Shown in pieces: positions 6,708 to 15,942 of a DNA stretch of 53,977 nucleotides (within the stretch, counting starts at the first letter, position 1; each line of letters starts with the position of its first letter). Both the position numbers and the translations under genes were made by a program. The stretch is taken from positions 1 through 53,977 of the forward strand of contig DDWD01000220.1 in assembly GCA_002345825.1 (NCBI GenBank), written 5' to 3'. The stretch comes from Bacteroidales bacterium UBA2295 (lineage in GTDB: Bacteria > Bacteroidota > Bacteroidia > Bacteroidales > Tenuifilaceae). Below the pieces are notes generated by a model. That model was not told the origin of the DNA and did not search any database. It saw only the letters and a program-made list of their open reading frames with translations.

Positions 6708-9311
6708 TTAGAATGTTGCCGATAGCTTTAGGTTGATACGTCGCGATGTTAGATAATTGGGTACGGCGTACTGGCCAGCCTCGTTGTTCTGGTTTGAAAC
6801 AGTTTGCACCCACAGGTACGAGATGGTATTGCTGAAGTTGAATAGGTTAAATACTTCTACACCAATCCACAAATCTTTTAGCCATCGGATGTTGGCAAAT
6901 GCATTGCCATTTTCTCCCTTGAATGATTTGGTGAAACCCATATCAACCCTTTTGTACGAAGGCATTCGGGTAAGTATATCCCACCTTTCAGAATCGGGAA
7001 TGCCAATGGGATATCCTGTACCAAAAAAGCCCGTAAGCTGCACTCTATACGATGGATTGCGCGGGATGTAATCCTGAAAGAAAAGCCCCACGCTAAAGCG
7101 TTGATCGGTTGGCCGGGGATAATAACCGGGGGTTATTGTTTTTCCGTTTTCTGGGTCGATGTAAGAGTCGTTGCTTATATCCTCGTAAGTTCCCATGACT
7201 GACAGGCTGGCCCATGATTCGGCTCCGTTCACAAACTCGCCATTCACTTTTAGGTCGATTCCCTGTGCAAATCCCTTGGCCAGATTTTCACCCGAGTATA
7301 GTATTCGTACGTTATCAATTTTGTAGGGGATAAGATTGCTAAGCTCCTTATGGTAAATCTCCAGCTGCAACCTGAAAGGCCGATCCCAAGCTTTGAAAAG
7401 ATACTCTGTTCCTAGGACGGCATGCAACGATTTTTGTGATGATATGCTATGATTAAGCTCACCGGTGGGATATCTATATTCTTTGTACAAAGGGGGTTGG
7501 TAGTAATATCCACCAGAAAGATGAAATGTAAAATGGCTTTTCCATTTTGGTTTTATAAGTATTGTTGCCCTTGGGCTAAAGTTCAGCTCGTGGTTGAAAC
7601 TCCAGTAGGTAAATCTTGCTCCAATGGTAGCCCTTAGCTCCAGGGAGCTAAGTAAAAAACTGTGGCTGTTCTGTACATAACCCGAAATCCTATTTGAAAC
7701 AATGCTGTTGGCAGATTTAATAAAGTTACTCATGCTAAGCATTTCGGGGTTGTACGGCATAGCGTATCCCGAAGAATCAATTAGATCCCATTCACTAATT
7801 CGATCGGCTATGCGTTCATGCTGAAAATTTATTCCCCATTTAAGGGTGTTGTTGTGTGATGTAGCTACGCCCAGATGCTCGGCCCGATAGAAGTTTGCTG
7901 TGAGTTGGTTGCGAGCGTGATTCATAAATCCACCAACACCAACATTTATTAGGCTATCGCCATACGATGTTGAGCCAAGGCTGTTGTCGAGTTCGTTTAA
8001 AAGGTACTGGCCGATTATGTCAAAAGTTTCGGCCTCGTTTGCTGCGTAAGTACTGCCAATGAACTTGAGCAAAATGTCATCGTTTGGACGGTACTCTCCG
8101 CTCAGTGCGCCTTGCATTGTTTCAAACCTATTCACTTCTTGTCCCTGGTAATATACCCGCAGCTGTAGGGCATTGCTAAACGAACCAAAACGGGTTTCCC
8201 TGACGTCGGGCTCAAACTGATATTTGTTAGATGATATATTGCCAAGCAGGCTTAGCTTAAAAGTGGGTGTGAAACGCCATGAAAGATGGGTTTGAAAATC
8301 GAAAAATGCGGGTTGGTACTCACCTCCCTCATCAAGGCTCTGTAAAAAATAGCGTGAGGTTTTGTACCTGATGCCCGTGATATGACTGAACCGTTGGTTT
8401 TGGCCAATACCCTGCACTAAAGCATTTGCGCCCAGGAGGCTGGCCTCTGCTTTGGCAGAGTTTTGGGTTGGTGTTTTGTATTTAATATTAAGAACCGAGG
8501 ACATCTTATCGCCAAATTCAGCATTGAATCCTCCGGCCGAGAATTCAACACCATCAACCATATCGGAGTTAATAAAGCTAAGCCCTTCCTGTTGTCCCGA
8601 TCGAATAAGGAACGGACGGTAAACCTCAATATCGTTAACGTAAACCAAATTCTCATCGAAGTTGCCCCCCCTAACCGAGTATTGTGAGCTCATTTCATGC
8701 GACGAGGAAACACCCGGTAATGATTTTAGAATCGACTCGAAACTTCCCGATGCATTGGGCAAAAACTCAATATCCTTATGGTTAATACGTTCTATGTTTC
8801 CATAGTTTCTACTAGAGATAGAGATGGTAACCTCATCAATTTCGCTTAACGATTCATCAAGTCTAACATCAAGTACGAGCGTTTCTCCATTTTTTATTGA
8901 TATTTTTTGGGCCTGGGATACGTAGCCCACAGATGAAAATTTAAGGATCACAGAATCTACATCAGCAATTCTAATTTGGTAAGTTCCTTTGTCTGTGCTT
9001 ACGGTTCCTGTATTATCATTCTGGTTAATGATATTTACGAATGGAATTGGCTTGCCATCAGTATCTTTTACAACCCCTTTAATTAATCCATAATTCTGAG
9101 CCTGCGCAAAAGTTACTACATGCAGAAGTACAGAGATAAGTGTAAGTATTTTATTGGTGCTAGTCAACGGGGCGCTGGTTTGTTTATAATTCAGATACCT
9201 ACTAACAAAACGCAAAGCTAAAAGAAAATTGTACAAAAAGTCATTCTTGCGAAATAAAAAAACAATCCTACGGTGCCATAATGGCGCATATTGGATGAAC
9301 TGTGGTGACAA
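6708..9311 (-). CDS. TonB-dependent receptor with carboxypeptidase-like regulatory domain
   Basis: The 867-codon frame encodes an N-terminal CarboxypepD_reg-like domain (GLIKGVVKDTDGKPIPFVNI near residue 75, about 75-160), a plug domain with SSQYSVRGGNFDENLVYVNDIEVYRP (near 210), and a beta-barrel finishing INLKLSATF with the terminal Phe typical of outer-membrane barrels. It imports an unknown ligand using TonB/ExbBD energy; such proteins are also called outer membrane receptors of the CirA/FecA type. A signal peptide, ILTLISVLLHVVTFAQAQ, ends near residue 72, so 50 residues precede it. A TTG codon at 9165-9167 would place a 24-residue signal peptide exactly at the start and may be the true initiation site. 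No SusD partner is adjacent. Confidence 0.85.
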   Translation of the reverse strand: MSPQFIQYAPLWHRRIVFLFRKNDFLYNFLLALRFVSRYLNYKQTSAPLTSTNKILTLISVLLHVVTFAQAQNYGLIKGVVKDTDGKPIPFVNIINQNDNTGTVSTDKGTYQIRIADVDSVILKFSSVGYVSQAQKISIKNGETLVLDVRLDESLSEIDEVTISISSRNYGNIERINHKDIEFLPNASGSFESILKSLPGVSSSHEMSSQYSVRGGNFDENLVYVNDIEVYRPFLIRSGQQEGLSFINSDMVDGVEFSAGGFNAEFGDKMSSVLNIKYKTPTQNSAKAEASLLGANALVQGIGQNQRFSHITGIRYKTSRYFLQSLDEGGEYQPAFFDFQTHLSWRFTPTFKLSLLGNISSNKYQFEPDVRETRFGSFSNALQLRVYYQGQEVNRFETMQGALSGEYRPNDDILLKFIGSTYAANEAETFDIIGQYLLNELDNSLGSTSYGDSLINVGVGGFMNHARNQLTANFYRAEHLGVATSHNNTLKWGINFQHERIADRISEWDLIDSSGYAMPYNPEMLSMSNFIKSANSIVSNRISGYVQNSHSFLLSSLELRATIGARFTYWSFNHELNFSPRATILIKPKWKSHFTFHLSGGYYYQPPLYKEYRYPTGELNHSISSQKSLHAVLGTEYLFKAWDRPFRLQLEIYHKELSNLIPYKIDNVRILYSGENLAKGFAQGIDLKVNGEFVNGAESWASLSVMGTYEDISNDSYIDPENGKTITPGYYPRPTDQRFSVGLFFQDYIPRNPSYRVQLTGFFGTGYPIGIPDSERWDILTRMPSYKRVDMGFTKSFKGENGNAFANIRWLKDLWIGVEVFNLFNFSNTISYLWVQTVSNQNNEAGQYAVPNYLTSRRINLKLSATF

Positions 9312-9391
9312 TTTGACACAACCAGCAGATTGGTATACTATTTATAGAATTATGGAAAATGAAATTAGTACAAACATAAAAAATAACTAAA

Positions 9392-9835
9392 ATGACACTA
9401 CTAAGTATTTCTCGCCCAAGGGCTATGAGAACCCCAGCAACTCAAAACGAGTACGGAGAATTTGTAAACAGTTTTGCACGTGCAATGAATGGCTATGCAA
9501 AGGATTGTAGCTACTCACCAGCTGTAAACATTGTAGAGGAAGCAAAAAACTTTGTTATTACTATGGCTGCTCCTGGATACAGCAAAAAGGAATTTTACAT
9601 TAACATCGATAAGGATGTACTAACCGTTACTGCTACAGTAGATAACGAAGCCAATAAGGCTAACTACCTTGTAAACGAGTTTTCAAAATGTTCCTTCGAA
9701 CGGAGATTTAACCTTGGTAAATCCATCGATACTTCAAAAATTGAAGCCACTTATAAAGAAGGGATACTGGAGATTACTCTGAACAAAAGGGAAGAGGCGA
9801 TTCAAAAACCAGCAAGAACAATAAGCGTTAGCTAG
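9392..9835 (+). CDS. Hsp20/alpha-crystallin small heat shock protein
   Basis: The 147-residue protein has a short N-terminal arm, an alpha-crystallin domain from about residue 45 (PAVNIVEEAKNFVITMAAPGYSKKEFYINI) to 135, and the hallmark ATYKEGILEITL motif (A-x-x-x-x-G-[IV]-L) near 115-126. Members are ATP-independent holdases that bind unfolding proteins as oligomers. The C-terminal IxI/V anchor is represented by ARTISVS. It is a stand-alone gene with a strong terminator 26 bases after its stop. It is divergent from the TonB receptor. No CIRCE or other heat-shock operator was recognised upstream. Confidence 0.92.
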   Translation: MTLLSISRPRAMRTPATQNEYGEFVNSFARAMNGYAKDCSYSPAVNIVEEAKNFVITMAAPGYSKKEFYINIDKDVLTVTATVDNEANKANYLVNEFSKCSFERRFNLGKSIDTSKIEATYKEGILEITLNKREEAIQKPARTISVS

Positions 9836-9855
9836 TTGAGTTCGATTTTAAGAGT

Positions 9856-9896
9856 AAAAAAAGCCTTGCGATGTGTATCCTTTCGCAAGGCTTTTT
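9856..9896. terminator. Terminator after the Hsp20 gene
   Basis: AAGCCTTGCGA (9861-9871) pairs perfectly with TCGCAAGGCTT (9883-9893), loop of 11, flanked by A5 on the left and a T-run on the right. Confidence 0.9.
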
Positions 9897-9951
9897 ACAT
9901 TGTGCTAAAGCCTCAAAATACTTTTAAATCGCTGATTTTTCCTAAAATAAG

Positions 9952-9982
9952 TTTGAGTATTACTACATATTGCGTATTTTCG
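9952..9982 (+). promoter_or_regulatory. Candidate promoter (-33/-7) for the DUF349 gene
   Basis: TTTG at 9952-9955 and TATTTTCG at 9975-9982 (one mismatch to TAnnTTTG) are separated by 19 bases, the canonical Bacteroidota spacing. The predicted transcript would have about a 60-base leader before the ATG at 10050. Confidence 0.5.
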
Positions 9983-10049
9983 TAAGCTGAAAAAACGTAA
10001 TGTTTTAGCAATTTTTTGTTTGACTGAACAATAGTTAATACTCTAACTC

Positions 10050-12146
10050 ATGGAAATCGAAAACCAGAAGGATCCGATCAAAGATGATCAGTTCGGCGAA
10101 GCCGAAAATACTCAGGAAACTCCCACTACCGAGGAACAAGAATCATCTGTAAACGATGATATTAAGGAAAGTGTTGAGAACCAGCAGCAACCCGAAGATG
10201 TTAAGCCCGAAGGAGAAGAACAGATAATCTCCGAGGAAGTTGTTAACGAAGAGGAGAAAGCTGACACCAAAATCGCCGAACCAACATCCGACGTTTCGGA
10301 AAAAGTTGAGGTGGAAAAAGTAAATGTAGATAGTAGCGAGGAGGGTGATGATGAGGATTCTGACCACGAGGAGGACGAAGATGAGGAAGATGATGAGAAC
10401 GATGGGGAAGAAAATGCTGAACCAGTTGATTACTCAACCCTTTCGCGCGAAGAACTTGTTGATAAGCTTAGCCAGCTAATAGAGAGCAAGCCTGTTCAAC
10501 GGATTCGGAACGAGGTTGAAAGTATTAAGCTAAACTTTTACAAAAAGCATAAGGCAGAGTTTGAGAAGAAACGGAAGGATTGGATTGATGCAGGAGGCGA
10601 GATTGAGGAGTTTGAAGCGCCAGACGATCCAATGGAGCCCCAGATTAAAGAGTTGCTAAAACAATATCGCGACAAAAAATCGGCATATAACCGTGAACTC
10701 GAGAACCAAAAGCAAAATAATCTTGAGAAGAAGCAAGCAATCATTGAAGAGATAAAAGAGCTGGTTAATCGAAATGAATCGGTGAACCAGACCTTTCAGG
10801 ATTTTAAAGAGCTGCAGCATCGTTGGCGCGAGATTGGACCAGTACCTCAGGCAAACCTAAACGACCTGTGGGAAACCTATCATCACCATGTGCAAAACTT
10901 TTACGATTACGTAAAGATAAACAAGGAACTTAAGGATCTTGATCTGAAAAAGAACCTTGAAGAAAAAATATTGCTTTGCGAGAAAGCTGAGGAACTATTG
11001 CTAGAACCATCAATTATTCTAGCATTTAAAAAGTTGCAGAAACTCCATAATCAATGGCGCGAGATTGGCCCTGTGCCTAATGAGAACCGCACTGAAATAT
11101 GGGAACGTTTCAAGGAGGTTACCTCCAAAATTAATAAGCGTCATCAGGAGCATTTCGAAAACCTGAGGGAAGAGCAAAAGTCAAACCTCGAAGCCAAAAA
11201 AGCGCTTTGCGAAAGCGCCGAGGAGCTTGCAGCCAAGGTTGTGTCCTCGGCAAAGGAGTGGAATAAGTACTCCAAAGAGATGATAGAACTTCAGAAGGTA
11301 TGGAAAAGTATTGGGTTTGCTCCAAAGAAAGATAACAACAAGATATACGACCGTTTTAGGGCCGCTTGCGATACTTTTTTCACTAATAAGCGTGAGTTTT
11401 ACCATGATGCTAGAGAGGATCAGCAGAATAATTTACAGCTGAAAATCGATCTTTGCATACAAGCAGAGGCTTTGAAGGAGAGTTCCGAGTGGAAAAAGGC
11501 TACTGAAGAGTTGATTCATCTGCAGAAACGCTGGAAAGAGATTGGCCCTGTTCCCCGGAAACACAGCGATGAGGTTTGGAAACGCTTCCGCGCAGCATGC
11601 GATTTCTTTTTCGAGCGTAAATCGAAACATTTTGCCACGGTTGATACTAAGTATGAGGTGAATCTTAAGGCTAAGGAAGAACTAATTGACCAAATTGTGG
11701 CCTTTAAAGTTTCCGAAAACGTTGAGGAAAGTTTAAAAGCACTTAAAGAGTTCCAGCGCCGTTGGGCCGAAATTGGATTTGTTCCTTTGAAAAAGAAAGA
11801 TGAATTACAGAAAAGATATCGCGAGGCAATTAATAAGCATTTCGAGGATTTAAAGATCGATAACTCCAAGAAGAACATCCTCAAGTTTAAGACCAAGATA
11901 GATACCATACAGGGCAACCCAAAGATGGAAAATAAGTTGCGCTTTGAGCGTGATAAACTTTTCAATCAGATGAAACAGCTTGAGAACGATATCGTGCTGT
12001 GGGAGAATAACATTGGATTCTTTGCCAAGTCGAAAAATGCTGAACAGCTCATTAAGGACGTTGAGCGCAAAATTGAAAAAGCCCGTACCGACCTTAAGGT
12101 AATTGAGGAAAAGATTCGTATGATCGATAATATGGACCAAGCGTAG
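10050..12146 (+). CDS. DUF349 repeat protein with acidic N-terminus
   Basis: The 698-residue protein begins with about 130 residues of acidic low-complexity sequence (runs of Glu/Asp near 95-125), then a helical rod with five DUF349 repeats. Each is marked by a W-x-x-I-G-x-(V/A)-P core at about residues 258, 335, 417, 494 and 571, so the period is 77-82 residues, and each is followed by a W/Y-x-R-(F/Y) helix. The last 90 residues are a Lys-rich coiled coil. DUF349 proteins are widespread in Bacteroidota and Actinobacteria but their function is not established. No signal peptide or transmembrane segment is seen, so it is probably cytoplasmic. It precedes pyrG by 32 bases and may be cotranscribed with it. 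Confidence 0.85.
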   Translation: MEIENQKDPIKDDQFGEAENTQETPTTEEQESSVNDDIKESVENQQQPEDVKPEGEEQIISEEVVNEEEKADTKIAEPTSDVSEKVEVEKVNVDSSEEGDDEDSDHEEDEDEEDDENDGEENAEPVDYSTLSREELVDKLSQLIESKPVQRIRNEVESIKLNFYKKHKAEFEKKRKDWIDAGGEIEEFEAPDDPMEPQIKELLKQYRDKKSAYNRELENQKQNNLEKKQAIIEEIKELVNRNESVNQTFQDFKELQHRWREIGPVPQANLNDLWETYHHHVQNFYDYVKINKELKDLDLKKNLEEKILLCEKAEELLLEPSIILAFKKLQKLHNQWREIGPVPNENRTEIWERFKEVTSKINKRHQEHFENLREEQKSNLEAKKALCESAEELAAKVVSSAKEWNKYSKEMIELQKVWKSIGFAPKKDNNKIYDRFRAACDTFFTNKREFYHDAREDQQNNLQLKIDLCIQAEALKESSEWKKATEELIHLQKRWKEIGPVPRKHSDEVWKRFRAACDFFFERKSKHFATVDTKYEVNLKAKEELIDQIVAFKVSENVEESLKALKEFQRRWAEIGFVPLKKKDELQKRYREAINKHFEDLKIDNSKKNILKFKTKIDTIQGNPKMENKLRFERDKLFNQMKQLENDIVLWENNIGFFAKSKNAEQLIKDVERKIEKARTDLKVIEEKIRMIDNMDQA

Positions 12147-12178
12147 CAAATTTATAATATTACATACCGTTTACAATT

Positions 12179-13798
12179 ATGCCGCATAAAACAAAGTATA
12201 TTTTTGTCACAGGCGGGGTAACTTCGTCGTTGGGCAAAGGAATCATTTCCTCATCGCTAGCAAAGCTATTGCAAAGCCGGGGGTATTCAGTCACAATTCA
12301 AAAGTTAGACCCCTATATCAATGTCGATCCAGGAACCCTAAATCCTTATGAGCATGGCGAATGCTTTGTTACAGAGGATGGTGCTGAAACCGATCTCGAC
12401 CTGGGACACTATGAACGTTTCCTCAATGTTCATACTACTCAGGCCAATAACGTAACTACTGGCCGTATATACCAATCGGTTATAAATAAGGAGCGTAGGG
12501 GCGAGTATCTAGGTAAAACCGTGCAAGTTATTCCCCACATTACCGATGAGATTAAACGTCGCATAAAGCTTGTTGGAACTAAGCAGAAACTCGATGTGGT
12601 GATAACCGAAATAGGGGGTACTGTAGGTGATATTGAATCGCTGCCCTACATTGAGGCTGTTCGCCAGCTAAAATATGAACTTGGCCAATCCAACTCGGCA
12701 TTTATCCACCTTACGCTGGTGCCCTACCTAGCAGCATCGGGCGAGTTGAAAACTAAACCAACCCAGCATTCGGTAAAAGTGCTGCTCGAAAATGGTATCC
12801 AACCCGATGTGCTCGTGCTGCGTACAGAGCATTCCCTTACCGATGATATCAGAAAAAAGGTGGCATTGTTCTGCAACGTGAACCTGAACGCCGTGATAGA
12901 ATCCATAGATGTGTCGACTATCTACGAGGTGCCATTGCTGATGCTGAAGGAGAAGTTGGATATTACAGTGCTCCAGAAGTTAGATCTTCCGCTTGGAACA
13001 ACTCCAGAACTTAAGGCCTGGAAACAGTTTATTTCAAAGCTCAAAGAGCCCAAATCGAAGGTTAAGGTAGGTTTGGTAGGGAAATATATTGAGCTGCCCG
13101 ATGCCTACAAATCGATTATGGAGGCACTGGTGCATGCTGGTGCCACTAACCAGTGTAAAGTAGAGATTAACCCAATTCACTCCGAGGAAATTGATGCCAG
13201 CAACGTGGCCGAGAAACTTGGTGGACTCAATGGAATTTTGGTTGCACCTGGTTTTGGGCATAGAGGAATAGAGGGGAAAATATTAGCTGTGCAGTATGCA
13301 CGCGAAAAAAACATTCCATTCTTTGGCATCTGCCTTGGAATGCAGTGTTCGGTAATTGAGTTCTCGCGCAATGTATTAGGATATGCCGATGCCAACTCAA
13401 CCGAAATGACCCGCAATACTACACATCCTGTAATTGATTTGATGGAAGATCAGAAAGGCATAAGCGATAAGGGTGGCACTATGCGCTTAGGAGCATATCC
13501 CTGTACGGTAGCCGAAGGCTCTAAGGCGCTGGCAGCCTATAAACTCCCCGATATACAGGAACGCCATAGGCATAGGTATGAGCTAAACAACGCTTATTTA
13601 GATGATTTGCAATCAAAAGGGATGAAAGCTACAGGGATTAATCCCGATACAGGACTTGTTGAAATTGTGGAGATTTCGAATCACCCGTGGTTTATTGGGG
13701 TTCAATTCCATCCCGAGTACAAGAGTACGGTTGTAAACCCACACCCATTGTTTGTCGATTTTGTTAAGGCAGCCAAGCAGAATGCAGCAAAAAGCTAG
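12179..13798 (+). CDS. pyrG: CTP synthase
   Basis: The 539-residue enzyme has the N-terminal synthase domain (KYIFVTGGVTSSLGKG, ATP-binding, residues 6-21; EIGGTVGDIES near 143) and a C-terminal class I glutamine amidotransferase domain with the nucleophile Cys385 in GICLGMQ and the GVQFHPE motif near 515. It converts UTP to CTP with glutamine-derived ammonia. Length and motif order are normal for the family. It lies between the DUF349 gene and yidC on the same strand; the pyrG-yidC neighbourhood is common in Bacteroidota. A -7 box sits in the gap before yidC, so yidC need not depend on read-through. Confidence 0.97.
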   Translation: MPHKTKYIFVTGGVTSSLGKGIISSSLAKLLQSRGYSVTIQKLDPYINVDPGTLNPYEHGECFVTEDGAETDLDLGHYERFLNVHTTQANNVTTGRIYQSVINKERRGEYLGKTVQVIPHITDEIKRRIKLVGTKQKLDVVITEIGGTVGDIESLPYIEAVRQLKYELGQSNSAFIHLTLVPYLAASGELKTKPTQHSVKVLLENGIQPDVLVLRTEHSLTDDIRKKVALFCNVNLNAVIESIDVSTIYEVPLLMLKEKLDITVLQKLDLPLGTTPELKAWKQFISKLKEPKSKVKVGLVGKYIELPDAYKSIMEALVHAGATNQCKVEINPIHSEEIDASNVAEKLGGLNGILVAPGFGHRGIEGKILAVQYAREKNIPFFGICLGMQCSVIEFSRNVLGYADANSTEMTRNTTHPVIDLMEDQKGISDKGGTMRLGAYPCTVAEGSKALAAYKLPDIQERHRHRYELNNAYLDDLQSKGMKATGINPDTGLVEIVEISNHPWFIGVQFHPEYKSTVVNPHPLFVDFVKAAKQNAAKS

Positions 13799-13878
13799 CG
13801 TTTAATATTAGCTTATTCGTAATAAAAGCTATATTCTGCTAAAAAAATGTGTTAATCAAAATTTTTATCAATTATGGT

Positions 13879-13886
13879 TAACTTTG
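13879..13886 (+). promoter_or_regulatory. Candidate -7 promoter element for yidC
   Basis: TAACTTTG, an exact TAnnTTTG match, 49 bases before the yidC ATG in the 137-base gap after pyrG. Confidence 0.5.
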
Positions 13887-13935
13887 CATTTTTTACAAGT
13901 TAACTAATAATATTTCAATTTATAAATATCGTGTA

Positions 13936-15795
13936 ATGGATAAAAGATCAATAACTGGCCTAGTTCTTATATTCCTAATTTTAATCGGATTTAGCTACCT
14001 CAATAAACCTTCTCAGGAACAGGTTGAGGCTGCCAAAAGGCGTAGCGATTCTCTTGCCTTGGTTAAAGCTGAACAGGAGAAGGAAATTATGGAGAGGCAA
14101 GCTCTCGAACTTCAAAACGAAAAGCAAATCGCAAATGAAAGCGATTCCGATCAAAACCTAGAATCATCAAGTTTTGCCAGTGCATTGAAGGGAAAGAATA
14201 GGTTCATAACCCTGGAGAATGATCTGATTCGATTGAAAATTTCAACTCGTGGTGGAGCAATTTATTCTGCCGAGGTAAAGGATTACCAAAGGTATGACCA
14301 AGAACCCCTTGTGCTTTTTGGTGACGATAAGAATGTTTTTGGACTGCAATTCTGGGGGAATAACAACAACGTAGAAACCCATAAGCTACACTTTACTCCC
14401 GATAGGGCCGATTCAATAATCATTGCAGGATCTTCATCGCAGAGCCTTACCATGCGCTTAGCTGCTGGTGAATCGTCGTATATTGATTATGTGTATACCA
14501 TTCACCCAGAATCCCATATCATCGATTTTGATGTACGCTTTACCAATATGGGAAGTATATTCCCCGCCAATGTCAACGCTGTTGATATGATTTGGGATAT
14601 GTATAGCCCCCAACTTGAGAAAAATGCAGATAAAGAGAGTGAATATACCAATATTGCTTACCGCTTATCGGCTGGCGATTTTGATGAATTGAACCCAAGA
14701 AACGACGAGGATACTGAGGATGTTCCCAATAGGATTAAATGGATTGGATACAAACAACAGTTCTTCTCAACATTTCTGATTTCTGAGGAAAACTTTTTAA
14801 ATGCTCGCCTAAGCACCACCAAGCTTCTTGATGGGGAAAACATTAAGCGTTTAACATCGAGGATTGCCATACCCATTGACAATGCAAACAAGGACGAGCA
14901 TAGCATGAGCATGTACTTTGGGCCAAACCACTTCAATACGCTTAAGTCGTATGAGCATGGCTTTGAGGATGTTGTTCCTCTTGGAAGTTGGATAATCCGC
15001 TGGATCAACAGGTACGTAATAATCTTCCTTTTCGATCTGCTCGATAATCGTATCGCAAGCTATGGTTTAATAATCCTATTGCTAACCATCATTATTAAGG
15101 TAGTACTATTTCCACTAACGTACAAATCGTATTTAAGCCAGGCTAAAATGCGCGTGCTTAAACCAAGAATTGACGTAATAAGTGCAAAGTATCCAAAGAA
15201 AGAGGATGCAATGAAAAAGCAGCAGGCTACCATGGATTTGTACAAAAAGGCCGGGGTTAGTCCAATGGGAGGATGTCTTCCTATGCTTATTCAATTTCCT
15301 TTTCTAATAGCGATGTTCAGGTTTTTCCCAGCATCGTTTGAGCTGAGGCAGGAGAGTTTTTTATGGGCTGAAGACTTGTCGACATACGATTCAATTCTAA
15401 ATTTACCATTCGACATCCCATTCTATGGCGCTCACGTAAGCTTGTTTACAATTCTTATGGCGGTAACTATGTTCTTTAGCTCCAGGATGACATCGGGACA
15501 AATGGCCGACTCAAATGCGCAGATGCCCGGAATGAAATTCATGATGCTTTACATGATGCCAGTTATGATGCTGTTCCTGTTCAATAAGTTCCCTGCTGGT
15601 TTAAGCTATTACTACTTCTTGTCGAACGTAATTACGCTGGGGCAAACATTGCTAATTAGAAGAACAGTTGACGATGAAGCCCTACTTAAGAAACTGAACG
15701 AAAATGCTAAAAAGCCACAGAAAAAGTCGAAGTTTCAGGAGAGGCTTGAAACCATGGCCAAACAGCAACAAGTGCAAAAGAAAGGCAAAAAGTAG
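13936..15795 (+). CDS. yidC: Membrane protein insertase YidC
   Basis: The 619-residue protein has an N-terminal signal-anchor helix (ITGLVLIFLILIGF, residues 5-18), a large periplasmic domain (about 60-350), and the C-terminal insertase core of five helices beginning near residue 355. The conserved KMRVLKPRIDVISAKYPKKEDAMKKQ coiled region lies near 400 and FPAGLSYYYFLSN near 553. The tail is strongly basic (KKPQKKSKFQ...KKGKK), as seen in many Bacteroidota YidC proteins, and probably contacts the ribosome. It inserts and folds inner-membrane proteins alone or with SecYEG. A strong terminator follows at 15815-15857. Confidence 0.97.
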   Translation: MDKRSITGLVLIFLILIGFSYLNKPSQEQVEAAKRRSDSLALVKAEQEKEIMERQALELQNEKQIANESDSDQNLESSSFASALKGKNRFITLENDLIRLKISTRGGAIYSAEVKDYQRYDQEPLVLFGDDKNVFGLQFWGNNNNVETHKLHFTPDRADSIIIAGSSSQSLTMRLAAGESSYIDYVYTIHPESHIIDFDVRFTNMGSIFPANVNAVDMIWDMYSPQLEKNADKESEYTNIAYRLSAGDFDELNPRNDEDTEDVPNRIKWIGYKQQFFSTFLISEENFLNARLSTTKLLDGENIKRLTSRIAIPIDNANKDEHSMSMYFGPNHFNTLKSYEHGFEDVVPLGSWIIRWINRYVIIFLFDLLDNRIASYGLIILLLTIIIKVVLFPLTYKSYLSQAKMRVLKPRIDVISAKYPKKEDAMKKQQATMDLYKKAGVSPMGGCLPMLIQFPFLIAMFRFFPASFELRQESFLWAEDLSTYDSILNLPFDIPFYGAHVSLFTILMAVTMFFSSRMTSGQMADSNAQMPGMKFMMLYMMPVMMLFLFNKFPAGLSYYYFLSNVITLGQTLLIRRTVDDEALLKKLNENAKKPQKKSKFQERLETMAKQQQVQKKGKK

Positions 15796-15814
15796 CAACT
15801 ATAAATAATGAATT

Positions 15815-15857
15815 AAAACAAAGGGTTCCAATTACAAAAATCGGAGCCCTTTGTTTT
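15815..15857 (+). terminator. Terminator after yidC
   Basis: AAAACAAAGGG (15815-15825) pairs with CCCTTTGTTTT (15847-15857), extended inward by UU-CC/GG-AG pairs with one wobble, followed by T residues to 15859. Confidence 0.85.
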
Positions 15858-15875
15858 TTAGAGTTGCCCTAAAGC

Positions 15876-15915
15876 AAAAAAAGAGATAAATGGCACTACC
15901 ATTTATCTCTTTTTG
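15876..15915. terminator. Terminator after the siaB-siaC operon (bidirectional)
   Basis: GAGATAAATGG (15883-15893) pairs perfectly with CCATTTATCTC (15899-15909) over a 5-base loop, flanked by A-run and T-run. It lies 28 bases beyond the minus-strand siaC stop and directly follows the yidC terminator, so two separate hairpins divide the convergent genes. Confidence 0.85.
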
Positions 15916-15942
15916 TTATGAGGTAACTGTTAATTAGGTAGG

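Noticed and set aside
11516..11965. 149-codon minus-strand frame opposite the DUF349 gene
   Set aside because: Antisense shadow of the repeated rod region.
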